A DNA stretch of 64,000 bases. It comes from Olsenella uli DSM 7084. GTDB lineage: Bacteria; Actinomycetota; Coriobacteriia; Coriobacteriales; Atopobiaceae. The notes below the pieces were generated by a model. It made no database searches, was not told where the DNA came from, and saw only the letters and a list, made by a program, of their open reading frames with translations. Within the stretch, counting starts at the first letter, position 1; each line of letters starts with the position of its first letter. The translations under genes and the position numbers were made by a program. Of this stretch, positions 53,759-63,338 are shown in pieces. The stretch lies in assembly GCF_000143845.1 (NCBI RefSeq), contig NC_014363.1:481186-545185 (forward strand), given 5' to 3'.

Positions 53759-56440
53759 GTGAGAGAGTACCTGGTAAGCGCGTCGGACGTGCTCGAGGAG
53801 TGCGCAACCGATGCCGAGCAGGGCCTTGGTGCCGGTGTCGCAGAGGAGCTGCTCAGGCAGAACGGCCCAAACAAGCTCAAGGAGGCCGAGAGGACCCCAC
53901 TCTGGATCCGCTTCTTCCAGCAGATGGGCGATCCCATGGTCATCATGCTGATCGTGGCTGCGGTCATCTCGGCCGCAACGAGCGTGGTGCAGGGCGAGGC
54001 CGACTTCGCCGACGTGGTCATCATCATGTTCGTCGTCATCCTCAACTCCGTCCTCGGCGTCGTGCAGGAGGCCAAGTCCGAGGAGGCGCTCGCGGCGCTC
54101 CAGGAGATGGCCGCCGCCACGAGCAAGGTCATCCGGGACGGCAAGCAGGTCGAGGTCCACTCGCAGGACCTCGTCGTGGGTGACGTCGTGATCCTCGAGG
54201 CCGGCGACTCCGTGCCGGCGGACTGCCGCATCCTCGAGAGCGCGTCCATGAAGGTCGAGGAGGCGGCCCTCACGGGCGAGTCCGTGCCCGTGACGAAGCA
54301 CGCGGACGCGATCAGCCTTCCCGAGGGCGAGGACGACGTTCCTCTCGGCGATCGCAAGAACATGTGCTACATGGGCTCCACCGTGGTCTTTGGCCGTGGC
54401 CGTGCCGTGGTCGTGGCGACGGGCATGCAGACCGAGATGGGCAAGATCGCCGGCGCCATCGCCGAGGCACAGGACGAGGAGACCCCGCTGCAGGTCAAGC
54501 TCGACGAGCTCTCCCACATCCTGACCATCCTCGTCGTCATCATCTGCGCCGTCGTGTTCCTCACGGGCTTCTTCAAGCATGGCATGGGCTTCGTCTCAAA
54601 CCTCGACCTGGTGCTCGACACCTTCATGGTCGCCGTGGCACTTGCCGTCGCCGCCATCCCCGAGGGACTGGTCGCCGTCGTGACCATCGTGCTCTCCATG
54701 GGCGTCACCAAGATGAGCCAGCGTCACGCCATCATCCGCAAGCTCTCGGCCGTCGAGACCTTGGGCTGCACCCAGATCATCTGCTCCGACAAGACGGGCA
54801 CCCTCACCCAGAACCGCATGACCGTCGTGGAGCACGCCACCGAGAACCTCACCTCCCACGTCCGCACCATGGCGCTCGCCTCCGACGCCAAGTGGGACGA
54901 GGCCACCGGAGCCGCCCTCGGCGAGCCGACCGAGGCCGCGCTTGTGACCGACGCCGCCAAGCTGGGCTTCACGACCTCCCACCTGTCCCAGTCCCGCCCG
55001 CGCATCGGCGAGGCCCCGTTCGACTCTGGCCGCAAGATGATGTCCGTCGTGGTTCGCGGCAGGGATGGCGTCATGCAGCACACCAAGGGCGGTCCCGACG
55101 TCGTGCTGGCCCGCTGCACCAGGTACCTGGCCGAGGACGGCGTCGTCCCCATGACCGACGAGCTGCGCGCCCAGGTCATGGAGCAGAACAAGGCCATGGC
55201 CGACCGCGCGTTGCGCGTCATGGCGGCGGCGCGCCGCGACTGGGGCGACAGCGAGCCCGAGAGCTACGATGCCTCCTACCTCGAGCAGGACCTCACCTTC
55301 GTTGGGCTCTCCGGCATGATCGACCCGGTCCGTCCCGAGGTCAAGGCGGCCATCGAGGAGGCCCGCTCCGCAGGGATCCGTGTCGTCATGATCACCGGCG
55401 ACCACGTCGATACCGCCGTGGCCATCGCCCGCGAGCTGGGCCTCGTCGAAGGGCGTGGGCAGGCCATCACCGGTGCCGAGCTTGACCGCCTCTCCAACGA
55501 GGAGCTCACCGAACGCATCGCGGACTTTGGCGTCTACGCCCGTGTCCAGCCCGAGCACAAGACCCGCATCGTCGACGCGTGGAAGAAGGAGGGCGAGGTC
55601 GTCGGCATGACCGGCGACGGCGTCAACGATGCCCCCTCCATCAAGCGCGCCGACATCGGCATCGGCATGGGCATCACCGGCACAGACGTCACCAAGAACG
55701 TCGCCGACATGGTTCTGGCTGACGACAACTTCGCCACCATCATCGGCGCGGTCGAAGAGGGCCGTCGCATCTACGACAACATCCGCAAGTGCATCCAGTT
55801 CCTGCTGTCCAGCAACCTCGCCGAGGTGATTGCGGTCTTCGTGGCCTCGCTCGTCGGCTTCACGATCCTCGAGCCCACGCACCTCTTGTGGATCAACCTC
55901 ATCACCGACTCGCTGCCCGCCCTCGCCATGGCGACGGAGGGCGCCGAGAAGGACATCATGGAACGCCGTCCGCGCGACGCCAAGGACGGCATCTTCGCCG
56001 GGGGGATGGGTGCCGACACGATCTTCCAGGGCGTCGTCATCTCCCTGCTGACGATCGCCGCCTACTTCATCGGCATCAGCTCCGTTGGTGCCTCCGTCGC
56101 GGACGTCGTTGCCAGCGATAGGGCAGGTCTCACGGGCATGACCATGGCGTTTCTGACGCTCTCGATGGTCGAGATGTTCCACTCGCTCAACATGCGCAGC
56201 CTGCGCGGCTCCATCTTCACGCTCAAGGGTCAGAACAAGTGGCTGTGGGGGTCCCTCGCGATTGCGCTGCTCCTGACCTTCGTCGTGATCGAGACCCCGC
56301 TCTCCGTCGCCTTTGACTTCGCCGAGCTGGATCTGGAGCACTATGCCATCTCGATGGGTCTGGCCATCCTGATCATCCCCATCGTCGAGCTGGAGAAACT
56401 CGTCATGCGCTCGATCGAGAAGGGCGAGAGGCGCGGTTAG
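53759..56440 (+). CDS. Cation-transporting P-type ATPase (Ca2+ type, P2)
   Basis: 893 residues from GTG 53759 behind CAGGGGGG. N-terminal cation-ATPase region (AEELLRQNGPNKLKEAERTP), actuator TGES (AALTGESVPV), M4 motif AAIPEGLVAVVTI, phosphorylation site ICSDKTGTLT (Asp344), nucleotide-binding domain (KGGPDVVLARC), hinge MTGDGVNDAPSIKRADIGI and C-terminal helices. AAIPEGL plus the C-terminal pattern point to Ca2+ export (PMCA/SERCA-like). Monocistronic. Confidence 0.93.
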   Translation: MREYLVSASDVLEECATDAEQGLGAGVAEELLRQNGPNKLKEAERTPLWIRFFQQMGDPMVIMLIVAAVISAATSVVQGEADFADVVIIMFVVILNSVLGVVQEAKSEEALAALQEMAAATSKVIRDGKQVEVHSQDLVVGDVVILEAGDSVPADCRILESASMKVEEAALTGESVPVTKHADAISLPEGEDDVPLGDRKNMCYMGSTVVFGRGRAVVVATGMQTEMGKIAGAIAEAQDEETPLQVKLDELSHILTILVVIICAVVFLTGFFKHGMGFVSNLDLVLDTFMVAVALAVAAIPEGLVAVVTIVLSMGVTKMSQRHAIIRKLSAVETLGCTQIICSDKTGTLTQNRMTVVEHATENLTSHVRTMALASDAKWDEATGAALGEPTEAALVTDAAKLGFTTSHLSQSRPRIGEAPFDSGRKMMSVVVRGRDGVMQHTKGGPDVVLARCTRYLAEDGVVPMTDELRAQVMEQNKAMADRALRVMAAARRDWGDSEPESYDASYLEQDLTFVGLSGMIDPVRPEVKAAIEEARSAGIRVVMITGDHVDTAVAIARELGLVEGRGQAITGAELDRLSNEELTERIADFGVYARVQPEHKTRIVDAWKKEGEVVGMTGDGVNDAPSIKRADIGIGMGITGTDVTKNVADMVLADDNFATIIGAVEEGRRIYDNIRKCIQFLLSSNLAEVIAVFVASLVGFTILEPTHLLWINLITDSLPALAMATEGAEKDIMERRPRDAKDGIFAGGMGADTIFQGVVISLLTIAAYFIGISSVGASVADVVASDRAGLTGMTMAFLTLSMVEMFHSLNMRSLRGSIFTLKGQNKWLWGSLAIALLLTFVVIETPLSVAFDFAELDLEHYAISMGLAILIIPIVELEKLVMRSIEKGERRG

Positions 56441-56510
56441 GGCAGAGGTGGTCGTGCGGCTGTGCAGGGCGTGCGATTGTGCAGCGGTTCCGCGGCCATC
56501 GTATAAGCAT

Positions 56511-56545
56511 AACGACCGGTAACTTGTGGTAGGTTACCGGTCGTT
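56511..56545. terminator. Perfect hairpin after the P-type ATPase
   Basis: AACGACCGGTAAC, nine-base loop, GTTACCGGTCGTT. A 13-base perfect stem 70 bases after the stop; only a weak T/C tract follows, so it could also be a regulatory site. Confidence 0.6.
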
Positions 56546-56570
56546 CCTATCTGTCCACAGGTTCCTATCC

Positions 56571-56610
56571 GCAGGTACTCGCAGGTATTCGCAGGTACTT
56601 GCAGGTCCAA
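56571..56610 (+). repeat. Four 10-base direct repeats (GCAGGTAYTY)
   Basis: GCAGGTACTC, GCAGGTATTC, GCAGGTACTT and GCAGGTCCAA follow one another in exact register. The 10-base period puts each copy on the same face of the helix. Confidence 0.8.
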
Positions 56611-56680
56611 GTAACAAAAACTCCTGAGGGACTTTTGGCACTTTTGGCAATTTATGGGTATCTACCTGTGTAAACATGCG

Positions 56681-56717
56681 AAAGTAGCAAAAGTCCCTGA
56701 GTGACTTTTGCTACTTT
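56681..56717. repeat. 15-base perfect inverted repeat
   Basis: AAAGTAGCAAAAGTC, loop CCTGAGT, GACTTTTGCTACTTT. A related half (GGGACTTTTGGCACTTTTGG) lies 50 bases upstream. Bidirectional terminator or regulatory element between the convergent ATPase and phosphorylase genes. The rest of 56441-56889 shows no gene. Confidence 0.75.
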
Positions 56718-56889
56718 CCGCTGTGTGGGTCACCTTGCTGCTGACGTTGCTCGCGTGGGTTATCCTGCCTCTATGGGTTACCCTACCGCCTACGTCCCGC
56801 AATTGTCGGCCGGTTCGTGCGCACCGCATAGCGACCCGCAGCCGCCGTCACTTGCGAGCCGCCGTCACTCGCGACCGCAGCTGCCGCTG

Positions 56890-59172
56890 TCATTCGCAAC
56901 CGCGGCTGCTGTCGACGCCCAGGTGCCAGATGTCGCGGTTGTACTGCTCTATGGTGCGGTCAGACGAGAAGAACCCGGCCTTTGCGATGTTCACCAGGGC
57001 CTTGCGCTGCCAGCTATGCTGGTCAGCCACGTCATTCAGGACGCGGGCCTTCTCGGTCAGGTAGGAGTCGAAGTCCGGGAAGGTCATGAACCAGTCCTTG
57101 CCCAGGAGCTCCTCCGTCAGACGCTCGAGGCTTTCCGCATTGCCCACCTCAAGCATCTGCGGTCCGCGCAGGAAGTCGACGGCCTCCTTGAGGCGCTCGT
57201 CCCCCTCGTAGTAGCTGCGCGGGTCGTAGTCGCCACGCTGGTAGCGCGCGATGACCTCGTCGGAGCCCTCGCCAAAGGTGTAGATGTTCCCCTTGCCCAC
57301 GAGCTCCGCGATCTCCACGTTGGCGCCGTCCATCGTGCCCAGCGTCAGGGCTCCGTTGAGCATGAACTTCATATTGCTGGTGCCCGACGCCTCCTTGGAG
57401 GCCAGCGAGATCTGCTCCGAGACGTCGGCGGCGGGGATGAGTCGCTCCGCAGCGGTGACGTTGTAGTTCTCGATCATCACGACCTGCAGGTACTGGCTCG
57501 CCACGGGGTCTGCGGCAACGACCTTGCCCAGGCAGATGATGGCATGGATGATGTCCTTGGCGATGGTGTAGGCCGGGGCCGCCTTGGCCCCAAAGAGCAT
57601 GCATACCTTGCGCTCGGGCAACTTGCCGGCTTTGACTTGCAGGTACGTGTTCGTGGCCCACAGCAGGTTGAGCTGCTGGCGCTTGTACTCGTGCAGTCGC
57701 TTGGACTGCACGTCGAAGATGGCGTCGGGATCGACCTCGGTACCCTGGTGAGCACGCAGCCATGCGGCGAAGCGCTCCTTGTTGTGGCGTTTGATCTTGC
57801 TCAGCTGGTCGAGAAGGCCGTCGTCATCCTGGTGCGCGAGCAGGTCCTCCAGCCGGGTGGCGTCGTGCTTCCAATCGTCTCCGATGGTCTGGGTGATGAG
57901 GCCTGCGAGCTCGGGGTTGCACTCGATGCACCAGCGGCGGAAGGTGATGCCGTTGGTCTTGTTGTTGAACTTCTCGGGATAGAGCTTGTAGAACGGTGCC
58001 AGCTCGACGTCTTCCAGGATCTTGGTATGGAGCGCCGCCACGCCGTTGACGGAGTGGCTGAAGTGTATGTCGATGTTGGCCATGTGGACGTTGCCGTGCT
58101 CGTCGATCACCTGGACGAAGGGGTCCTCGCAGCTGTCGCGCACCAGCTTGTCCAGCTGGTCGATGATGGGGATGAGCTGCGGGGCGACCTGCTCGATGAA
58201 GTGCTTGGGCCAGGTCTCCAGCGCCTCGGCGAGGATGGTGTGGTTGGTGTAGGCGCACACGTCGCGCGCGATCGAGACGGCCTCGTCGAAGGCGATGCCG
58301 TGCTCTCCCAGCAGGCGGATGAGCTCGGGGATGACCATCGTGGGGTGCGTGTCGTTGATCTGGATTGCGGCGTAGTCGGCAAGGTCGTGCAGGTTGCTGC
58401 CGCGCGCCTGGCACTCGTCCAGGATGAGCTGCGCGCCGTTGGAGACCATGAAGTACTCCTGGTAGACGCGCAGGAGCCGGCCGGCATCGTCCGAGTCGTC
58501 GGGGTAGAGGAAGAGCGTCAGGTTCTTGGTGACGTCGTCCTTGTCGAAGGAGATGCCGCTGTGGATGACGCGCTCGTCTGCGCTGTCCACGTCGAACAGG
58601 CGCAGCTTGCCGCTTTTGCCCTCGTAGCCGGTGACGTCGATCTCGTAGAGGGTCGAGGTGACGTCGAAGCCGCCAAAGCTCACGCGGAAGTGTCGCGACG
58701 TCCTTCTCAGCCAGCTGTCCTGCCCCCACCTGAGCCAGTAGTCGGGCGACTCGCACTGGCGGTTGTCCGCAAAGTTCTGGCGGAAGAGCCCGCAGTGGTA
58801 GGCCAGGCCGATGCCGTCGGCGGGCAGGCCCAGGGTCGCGCAGGAGTCCAGGAAGCAGGCGGCAAGGCGGCCCAGGCCACCGTTTCCCAGCGACGGCTCC
58901 AGCTCCATCTCCTCGAGGGCGGAGAGGTCGCGGCCACAGGCGGCGAGCTCGTCTCGGACGCTGTCGTAGAGACCGAGGTTGATGAGGTTGTTGCTCAGGA
59001 GCTTGCCGATGAGGAACTCTGCGGAGATGTAGTAGAGCCTCTTCTTCCCCTGGTTGTAGCCGCGCTCGCGCGTGGCATCCGCGACGAGGGACAAAAGCGC
59101 GTTGAAGAGCTCGAGGTCGGTGCAGTCCGCAAGGGGCTTGTCGGTGTACGAGGAGAGCGTGGCGATCTTCAT
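56890..59172 (-). CDS. glgP: Glycogen/maltodextrin phosphorylase
   Basis: 760 residues from ATG 59172 behind GGAAGGAAGG. Releases glucose-1-phosphate from alpha-1,4-glucan using phosphate and PLP. Landmarks: YYISAEFLIGKLLSNNLINL, EPSLGNGGLGRLAACFLDS, INDTHPTMVIPELIRLL, NGITFRRWCIECNPELAGLI, QSKRLHEYKRQQLNLLW and the PLP-lysine site ASGTSNMKFMLNGALTLGT. Length is close to typical bacterial enzymes. Divergent from an AraC regulator that may control it. Confidence 0.96.
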   Translation of the reverse strand: MKIATLSSYTDKPLADCTDLELFNALLSLVADATRERGYNQGKKRLYYISAEFLIGKLLSNNLINLGLYDSVRDELAACGRDLSALEEMELEPSLGNGGLGRLAACFLDSCATLGLPADGIGLAYHCGLFRQNFADNRQCESPDYWLRWGQDSWLRRTSRHFRVSFGGFDVTSTLYEIDVTGYEGKSGKLRLFDVDSADERVIHSGISFDKDDVTKNLTLFLYPDDSDDAGRLLRVYQEYFMVSNGAQLILDECQARGSNLHDLADYAAIQINDTHPTMVIPELIRLLGEHGIAFDEAVSIARDVCAYTNHTILAEALETWPKHFIEQVAPQLIPIIDQLDKLVRDSCEDPFVQVIDEHGNVHMANIDIHFSHSVNGVAALHTKILEDVELAPFYKLYPEKFNNKTNGITFRRWCIECNPELAGLITQTIGDDWKHDATRLEDLLAHQDDDGLLDQLSKIKRHNKERFAAWLRAHQGTEVDPDAIFDVQSKRLHEYKRQQLNLLWATNTYLQVKAGKLPERKVCMLFGAKAAPAYTIAKDIIHAIICLGKVVAADPVASQYLQVVMIENYNVTAAERLIPAADVSEQISLASKEASGTSNMKFMLNGALTLGTMDGANVEIAELVGKGNIYTFGEGSDEVIARYQRGDYDPRSYYEGDERLKEAVDFLRGPQMLEVGNAESLERLTEELLGKDWFMTFPDFDSYLTEKARVLNDVADQHSWQRKALVNIAKAGFFSSDRTIEQYNRDIWHLGVDSSRGCE

Positions 59173-59346
59173 GTCTGGCCTTCCTTCCGGTTCGGCGGGC
59201 GCCTGGGTGCACGCGTGGTGTCCGCATGGGACGCTAATAGACACTATAGTTGCGCATATAGGAGAAAATCTTGCACCATAGCAGCGAAAAGTAGTACTAA
59301 ACTAGCAAATAGCTTCACTTGGGGCCGTGCTTGCGGGGAGGTGGCC

Positions 59347-60234
59347 ATGGAGACGGGGGAGTACGAGCGCTATCGCGAGCGCAAGCTCCACGAGCGCGCC
59401 GGCTTCGCCTACGACACCTACCTCTGCACGATCCCGCAGGACTTCGATCGCGTCCCGCCGCACTGGCATGAGCAGATGGAAGTCATCTACGTGAAGCGGG
59501 GCTCGGGTGCGGTGTCGCTCAACTTCGAGCGCCTGCCGGTCGTCGCGGGGTCGATCGTCGTGGTGTGCCCGGGGCAGATCCATGCGATCGAGGGGGACCC
59601 GGGCGTGCGCATGGAGTACGAGAACATCATCTTCTCGCTCTCGGCGCTCGACAGCGCGGCGGAGGAGGACTGGTGCCGCACGAACGTGCTGGTCCCCTTG
59701 CGCAGGGGGACGTTGGGGATCCCCAACCCGCTTTCGCCGGGGTCCGAGCTCCACCAGGAGGCGGCGCGCGCCCTGGACCGGGCGGACGCCGCCTCGTCAG
59801 AGCGGGTAGCGGGCAACTCGCTGCTCGTCAGGAGCGCGATGCTGCTCTTCCTGCATGCACTCTACGTCCACGCGAGAAGGGACGAGCCCGTCGGTCCGGA
59901 CATGGCCATCGAGCGCCTGAGGCCGGTGTTCGACGAGGTGAGGCTCCACTACGACCGTCCGCTCGACGTCGCGGGGGCCGCCCGCCTGAGCGGCTACAGC
60001 AAGGCCCACTTCATGCGCATCTTCAAGCAGGAGACGGGACAGACCTTCGTGGGCTACCTGAGCGACTACCGCCTGTCCGAGGCGGAGTCCCTCCTGCGAA
60101 GGACGAACGAGTCCGTGACGACTGTCGCACGTGGCTGCGGGTTCGACAACCTCTCGTACTTCACGCGTCGCTTCCGTGCCAAGTACGGCATGCCGCCCAG
60201 CGCGTACCGCAAGCACTGGATGGAGCGAACGTGA
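59347..60234 (+). CDS. AraC-family regulator with cupin-type sensor
   Basis: 295 residues; GGGGAGGTGGCC precedes ATG 59347 (the frame is open far upstream but has no homology there). N-terminal cupin-like sensor PPHWHEQMEVIYVKRGSGAV, VVAGSIVVVCPGQIHAIEG; C-terminal AraC HTH pair (LDVAGAARLSGYSKAHFMRI; VTTVARGCGFDNLSYFTRRF, YGMPPSAYRKH). Resembles regulators of sugar/glycan use. It diverges from glgP with about 175 bases between, which hold AT-rich promoter-like sequence. Confidence 0.88.
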   Translation: METGEYERYRERKLHERAGFAYDTYLCTIPQDFDRVPPHWHEQMEVIYVKRGSGAVSLNFERLPVVAGSIVVVCPGQIHAIEGDPGVRMEYENIIFSLSALDSAAEEDWCRTNVLVPLRRGTLGIPNPLSPGSELHQEAARALDRADAASSERVAGNSLLVRSAMLLFLHALYVHARRDEPVGPDMAIERLRPVFDEVRLHYDRPLDVAGAARLSGYSKAHFMRIFKQETGQTFVGYLSDYRLSEAESLLRRTNESVTTVARGCGFDNLSYFTRRFRAKYGMPPSAYRKHWMERT

Positions 60235-60236
60235 CG

Positions 60237-61106
60237 CTAGGCCGTGACGTCGCAGGAACCGGTTGCGCCCCCTCGCTTGGCATCGATGGCGCTGCAGGCG
60301 ATGCGAACGGCCTCCTCTACGCTGTCGGTCATGCTGACGAGGTGAAGGTCACCAGGTGACATCATTCCCCTCTCGACCATGGTGCCCTGTATCCAGTCTA
60401 TGAGACCCTGCCAGTAGCCAGACCCGAAGAGCACGATGGGTATGGCGGGAGACTTGTGGGTCTGGACGAGGGTGAGCAGCTCGAAGGCCTCGTCCATGGT
60501 ACCAAGCCCGCCTGGGAAGATGATGGCCCCCTGCGAGTACTTCACGAACATGGTCTTGCGCACGAAGAAGTAGCGAAACCCCATCCCCAGGTTGACCCAC
60601 TTGTTGACGCCCTCCTCGAAGGGCAGCTCGATTCCCAGGCCGACGGAGACCCCGCCCATCTCGGCGGCACCGCAGTTGGCGGCCTCCATGATGCCGGGAC
60701 CTCCGCCCGTTATCACCGCGACGCCCCTCTGGGCCATGAGCCGTCCACTCTGACGGGCTGCCTGGTAGTCGGGATGGTCCTGGCTGGTGCGGGCGGATCC
60801 GTAGACCGACACGGCGGGGCCGAGCTCGGCCAGCGCGCCAAAGCCGTCCACGAACTCCGACTGTATGCGGAGCACGCGCCAGGGATCGCTGTGGAGCCAT
60901 TCGGTGTCCTGCATGGGTTCGAGCAGATGCTCGTTGGTGCTGTCCTCGGGGATCATCTTGCCGCGCAGGAGCACGGGCCCGCGTCGGTAGGCGGGACCCA
61001 GGGGCTGGTCCGCGCTGCGTCGCCCCACGGCGTCTCCTCCCGTCGTGCCGTGCTCTCCAGCGCCACGCCCGTCTGCGCCACGCCCGTCAATCGTCATCGG
61101 ATCCAT
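60237..61106 (-). CDS. LOG-family (TIGR00730) nucleotide-binding protein
   Basis: 289 residues from ATG 61106 behind GAGGGACCC. Rossmann-like lysine-decarboxylase-type fold: AVSVYGSARTSQDHPDYQ, VAVITGGGPGIMEAANCGA and the PGGxGTxxE motif in FPGGLGTMDEAFELL. Members hydrolyse nucleoside monophosphates (cytokinin-like LOG activity) or have unknown roles. The first 40 residues are a low-complexity extension. Convergent with the AraC gene. Confidence 0.9.
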   Translation of the reverse strand: MDPMTIDGRGADGRGAGEHGTTGGDAVGRRSADQPLGPAYRRGPVLLRGKMIPEDSTNEHLLEPMQDTEWLHSDPWRVLRIQSEFVDGFGALAELGPAVSVYGSARTSQDHPDYQAARQSGRLMAQRGVAVITGGGPGIMEAANCGAAEMGGVSVGLGIELPFEEGVNKWVNLGMGFRYFFVRKTMFVKYSQGAIIFPGGLGTMDEAFELLTLVQTHKSPAIPIVLFGSGYWQGLIDWIQGTMVERGMMSPGDLHLVSMTDSVEEAVRIACSAIDAKRGGATGSCDVTA

Positions 61107-61217
61107 GGGTCCCTCTTTCGCCGTCTCACGCATCGACGCGCGCGTCACCCCGTGTCCGAGCCGACAACCTACGGACGCGGTGACGTGACAGCCCTAGAAT
61201 GTGATAACCCCATCAGT

Positions 61218-62477
61218 TTACCCGAGAGGGGCAAGGCGTTGGGGGAGCCCGTCCTCCCAGGCGAGGGAGGGCTCGCCGGCAATGAGCGGTCGCGCGTAGC
61301 GCTCGAAGTCGACGGTGAGCCCCATGCCGTCTGCGGTGATCCAGCTCGTGGGGACGGGTTTGGTCCGGTTGGCGACGGCGTGGACGTCCACCGTCTCGAT
61401 TGAGCAGCCGTAAGGGGCGTCCCCGCTGCGCCTGAGGGCGCACATCCGCTCGCTCCCGCCGCGCTCCGCCGCCTCGACGCCAGCTGCGCCCAGCGCGAAG
61501 GCCTCGTCCAGATCCGTCGCGCTTGCGCAGTGACTGGCGCAGCGCTGCAGGGTCGAGATCTCGACCGCACGGGCCTTGACGCCCAGGCGCTCCCTCACGA
61601 GCTGCGCCAGGTACCGGCTGGTGCCCGAGAGCGCCGCCAGGTGGCCGAAGGCGTCGCGCCGGGTCCCGGGCGCGTTGGTCCGCTCGGCTACGAGGCGCCC
61701 GTCAGGCGTGCGTGCGCCTTCGCTCGCGGCGAGGATGACGCTGCTCTTCTCGGCCAGGAGCCCCTCAAGCCTGCCGAGCAGGGCGTCGACCTCGAGCGGC
61801 GCCTCGGGCAGGAGGATGACGTCGGCCGCGGGGACGCCGCCTTGTGTGGCGAGCGCCGCCGCCGCGGCGAGCCAGCCTGCGTCGCGGCCCATGATCTCGA
61901 CCACGGTGACGCCCTTGAGGTCATAGACGTCCGAGTCGCAGGACAGCTCGCCGATGGAGGTCGCCACGTACTTGGCCGCCGAGCCGTAGCCCGGGGTGTG
62001 GTCCGTCCCGACCAGGTCGTTGTCGATCGTCTTGGGGATGCCGACGAAGCGGACGCCGCTGCCGACGCGTGAGCCCCAGGCGCCGAGCTTGGCGATGGTG
62101 TCCATGGAGTCGTTGCCGCCGATGTAGAGCACCGCGTCGACCTGCTGGCGCTCGAAGGCCGAGAAGAGCCTCTCGTAGGTGCCGGCGTCTTCCGATGCGT
62201 CCGGGAGCTTGTACCGGCAGCTGCCCAGCCAGCTGGCAGGCGTGTGGCGCAGCAGCTCGAGCTCGACGCTCGTGGGGAGCGCAGCGTCCAGGTCGACGGT
62301 GCGACCGGCCAGGAAGCCCTCTATGCCGTAGCGCATGCCGACGGCGTGGGCTCCCTGCCTGCGGGCGGCACTCACTACGCCGGCGAGACTGGCGTTGATG
62401 GCGGCCGTCGGGCCGCCCGACTGGCCTACGAGGACGTTGCGAAGGGTGCCGTGCGTATCGCAAGGGGTGCCGTACAT
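61218..62477 (-). CDS. 6-phosphofructokinase, PfkA superfamily (possibly PPi-dependent)
   Basis: 419 residues from ATG 62477 behind GGGAGGT. VLVGQSGGPTAAINASLAGV, LYIGGNDSMDT, PKTIDNDLVGTDHTPGYGSA and EIMGRDAGWLAAAAALA are the family motifs. The GGND block, where ATP enzymes have GGDG, and the length above 400 suggest a pyrophosphate-type or clade-X enzyme; phosphate donor cannot be settled by eye. Central glycolytic enzyme. Confidence 0.9.
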   Translation of the reverse strand: MYGTPCDTHGTLRNVLVGQSGGPTAAINASLAGVVSAARRQGAHAVGMRYGIEGFLAGRTVDLDAALPTSVELELLRHTPASWLGSCRYKLPDASEDAGTYERLFSAFERQQVDAVLYIGGNDSMDTIAKLGAWGSRVGSGVRFVGIPKTIDNDLVGTDHTPGYGSAAKYVATSIGELSCDSDVYDLKGVTVVEIMGRDAGWLAAAAALATQGGVPAADVILLPEAPLEVDALLGRLEGLLAEKSSVILAASEGARTPDGRLVAERTNAPGTRRDAFGHLAALSGTSRYLAQLVRERLGVKARAVEISTLQRCASHCASATDLDEAFALGAAGVEAAERGGSERMCALRRSGDAPYGCSIETVDVHAVANRTKPVPTSWITADGMGLTVDFERYARPLIAGEPSLAWEDGLPQRLAPLG

Positions 62478-62543
62478 GCCACATACCTCCCGGGGGACGG
62501 TGCGAAGTAGAACGCTGCAGAGGGAAACGCCGTGGAGGCGACG

Positions 62544-63338
62544 CTACGACAGGAGCATGCGGTCGTTCGCGAGCTCGCCGCCCGAGGCCTCCTCGAACTT
62601 CTGGAGCAGGTCGTGGACGCGCAGACGGCGCTTCTCGTCGTCGCGCGCATCGAAGATGACGTTGCCCTCGTGCATCATGATCAGGCGGTTGCCCAGGCGT
62701 ATGGCGTCGTTCATGTTGTGCGTGACCATGAGCGTGGTGAGGCCATGCCCCCCCACGAGCCTCTCGGTCAGGGCCAGGACCTTGGAGGCGGTCTTGGGGT
62801 CGAGGGCGGCGGTGTGCTCGTCCAGAAGCAGCAGCTTGGGCTTCTTGAGGATGGCCATGAGCAGGGTGAGCGCCTGGCGCTGACCGCCGGAGAGCAGGCC
62901 CACCTTGGAGGTCAAGCGCTCCTCGAGCCCCAGATCGAGCTCGGCCAGGCGCTCTCGGTAGGAGGCGCGCTCGTCTCTGGTGATGCCCCAGCTCAGGCCG
63001 CGACTCTCGCCACGCCTGGCCGCGAGGGCGAGGTTCTCGACGATCTGCATGTCTGCGGCAGTGCCGCGCATGGGGTCCTGGAAGACGCGCCCCAGGTCAG
63101 TGGCCCGCCTGTGCTCGGGCAGCCGGCTGACGTCGCGACCGTCCAGAATGACCTGCCCGCCGTCGAGCGCGAAGACGCCCGCGATGCTGTTGAGCAGCGT
63201 GGACTTGCCGGCGCCGTTGCCACCGATGACGGTGACGAAGTCGCCGGGCTCGAGGTGGAGGTCGACACCGGTGAGCGCGGGCTTCTCGTTGACCGTGCCC
63301 TTGTTGAAGGTCTTGGTGACACCCTTGAGGACTAGCAC
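62544..63338 (-). CDS. ABC transporter ATP-binding protein (TrpZ-type uptake system)
   Basis: 264 residues. Walker A GGNGAGKSTLLN, signature LSGGQRQALTLLMAI, Walker B LLLLDEHTAALDP, switch His in MVTHNMNDAIRLGNRL. Belongs to the ABC systems that pair with a permease of the branched-chain-amino-acid type, such as tryptophan/tyrosine uptake systems. Its start overlaps the permease stop by seven bases. Confidence 0.88.
   Translation of the reverse strand: MLVLKGVTKTFNKGTVNEKPALTGVDLHLEPGDFVTVIGGNGAGKSTLLNSIAGVFALDGGQVILDGRDVSRLPEHRRATDLGRVFQDPMRGTAADMQIVENLALAARRGESRGLSWGITRDERASYRERLAELDLGLEERLTSKVGLLSGGQRQALTLLMAILKKPKLLLLDEHTAALDPKTASKVLALTERLVGGHGLTTLMVTHNMNDAIRLGNRLIMMHEGNVIFDARDDEKRRLRVHDLLQKFEEASGGELANDRMLLS

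Noticed and set aside
54596-56341. 581-codon reverse frame in the P-type ATPase
   Set aside because: Antisense shadow with no domain; the forward gene has all P-type motifs.
56571-56610. Replication origin iterons in the decamer repeats
   Set aside because: No replication initiator gene and no DnaA boxes nearby; setting is chromosomal.
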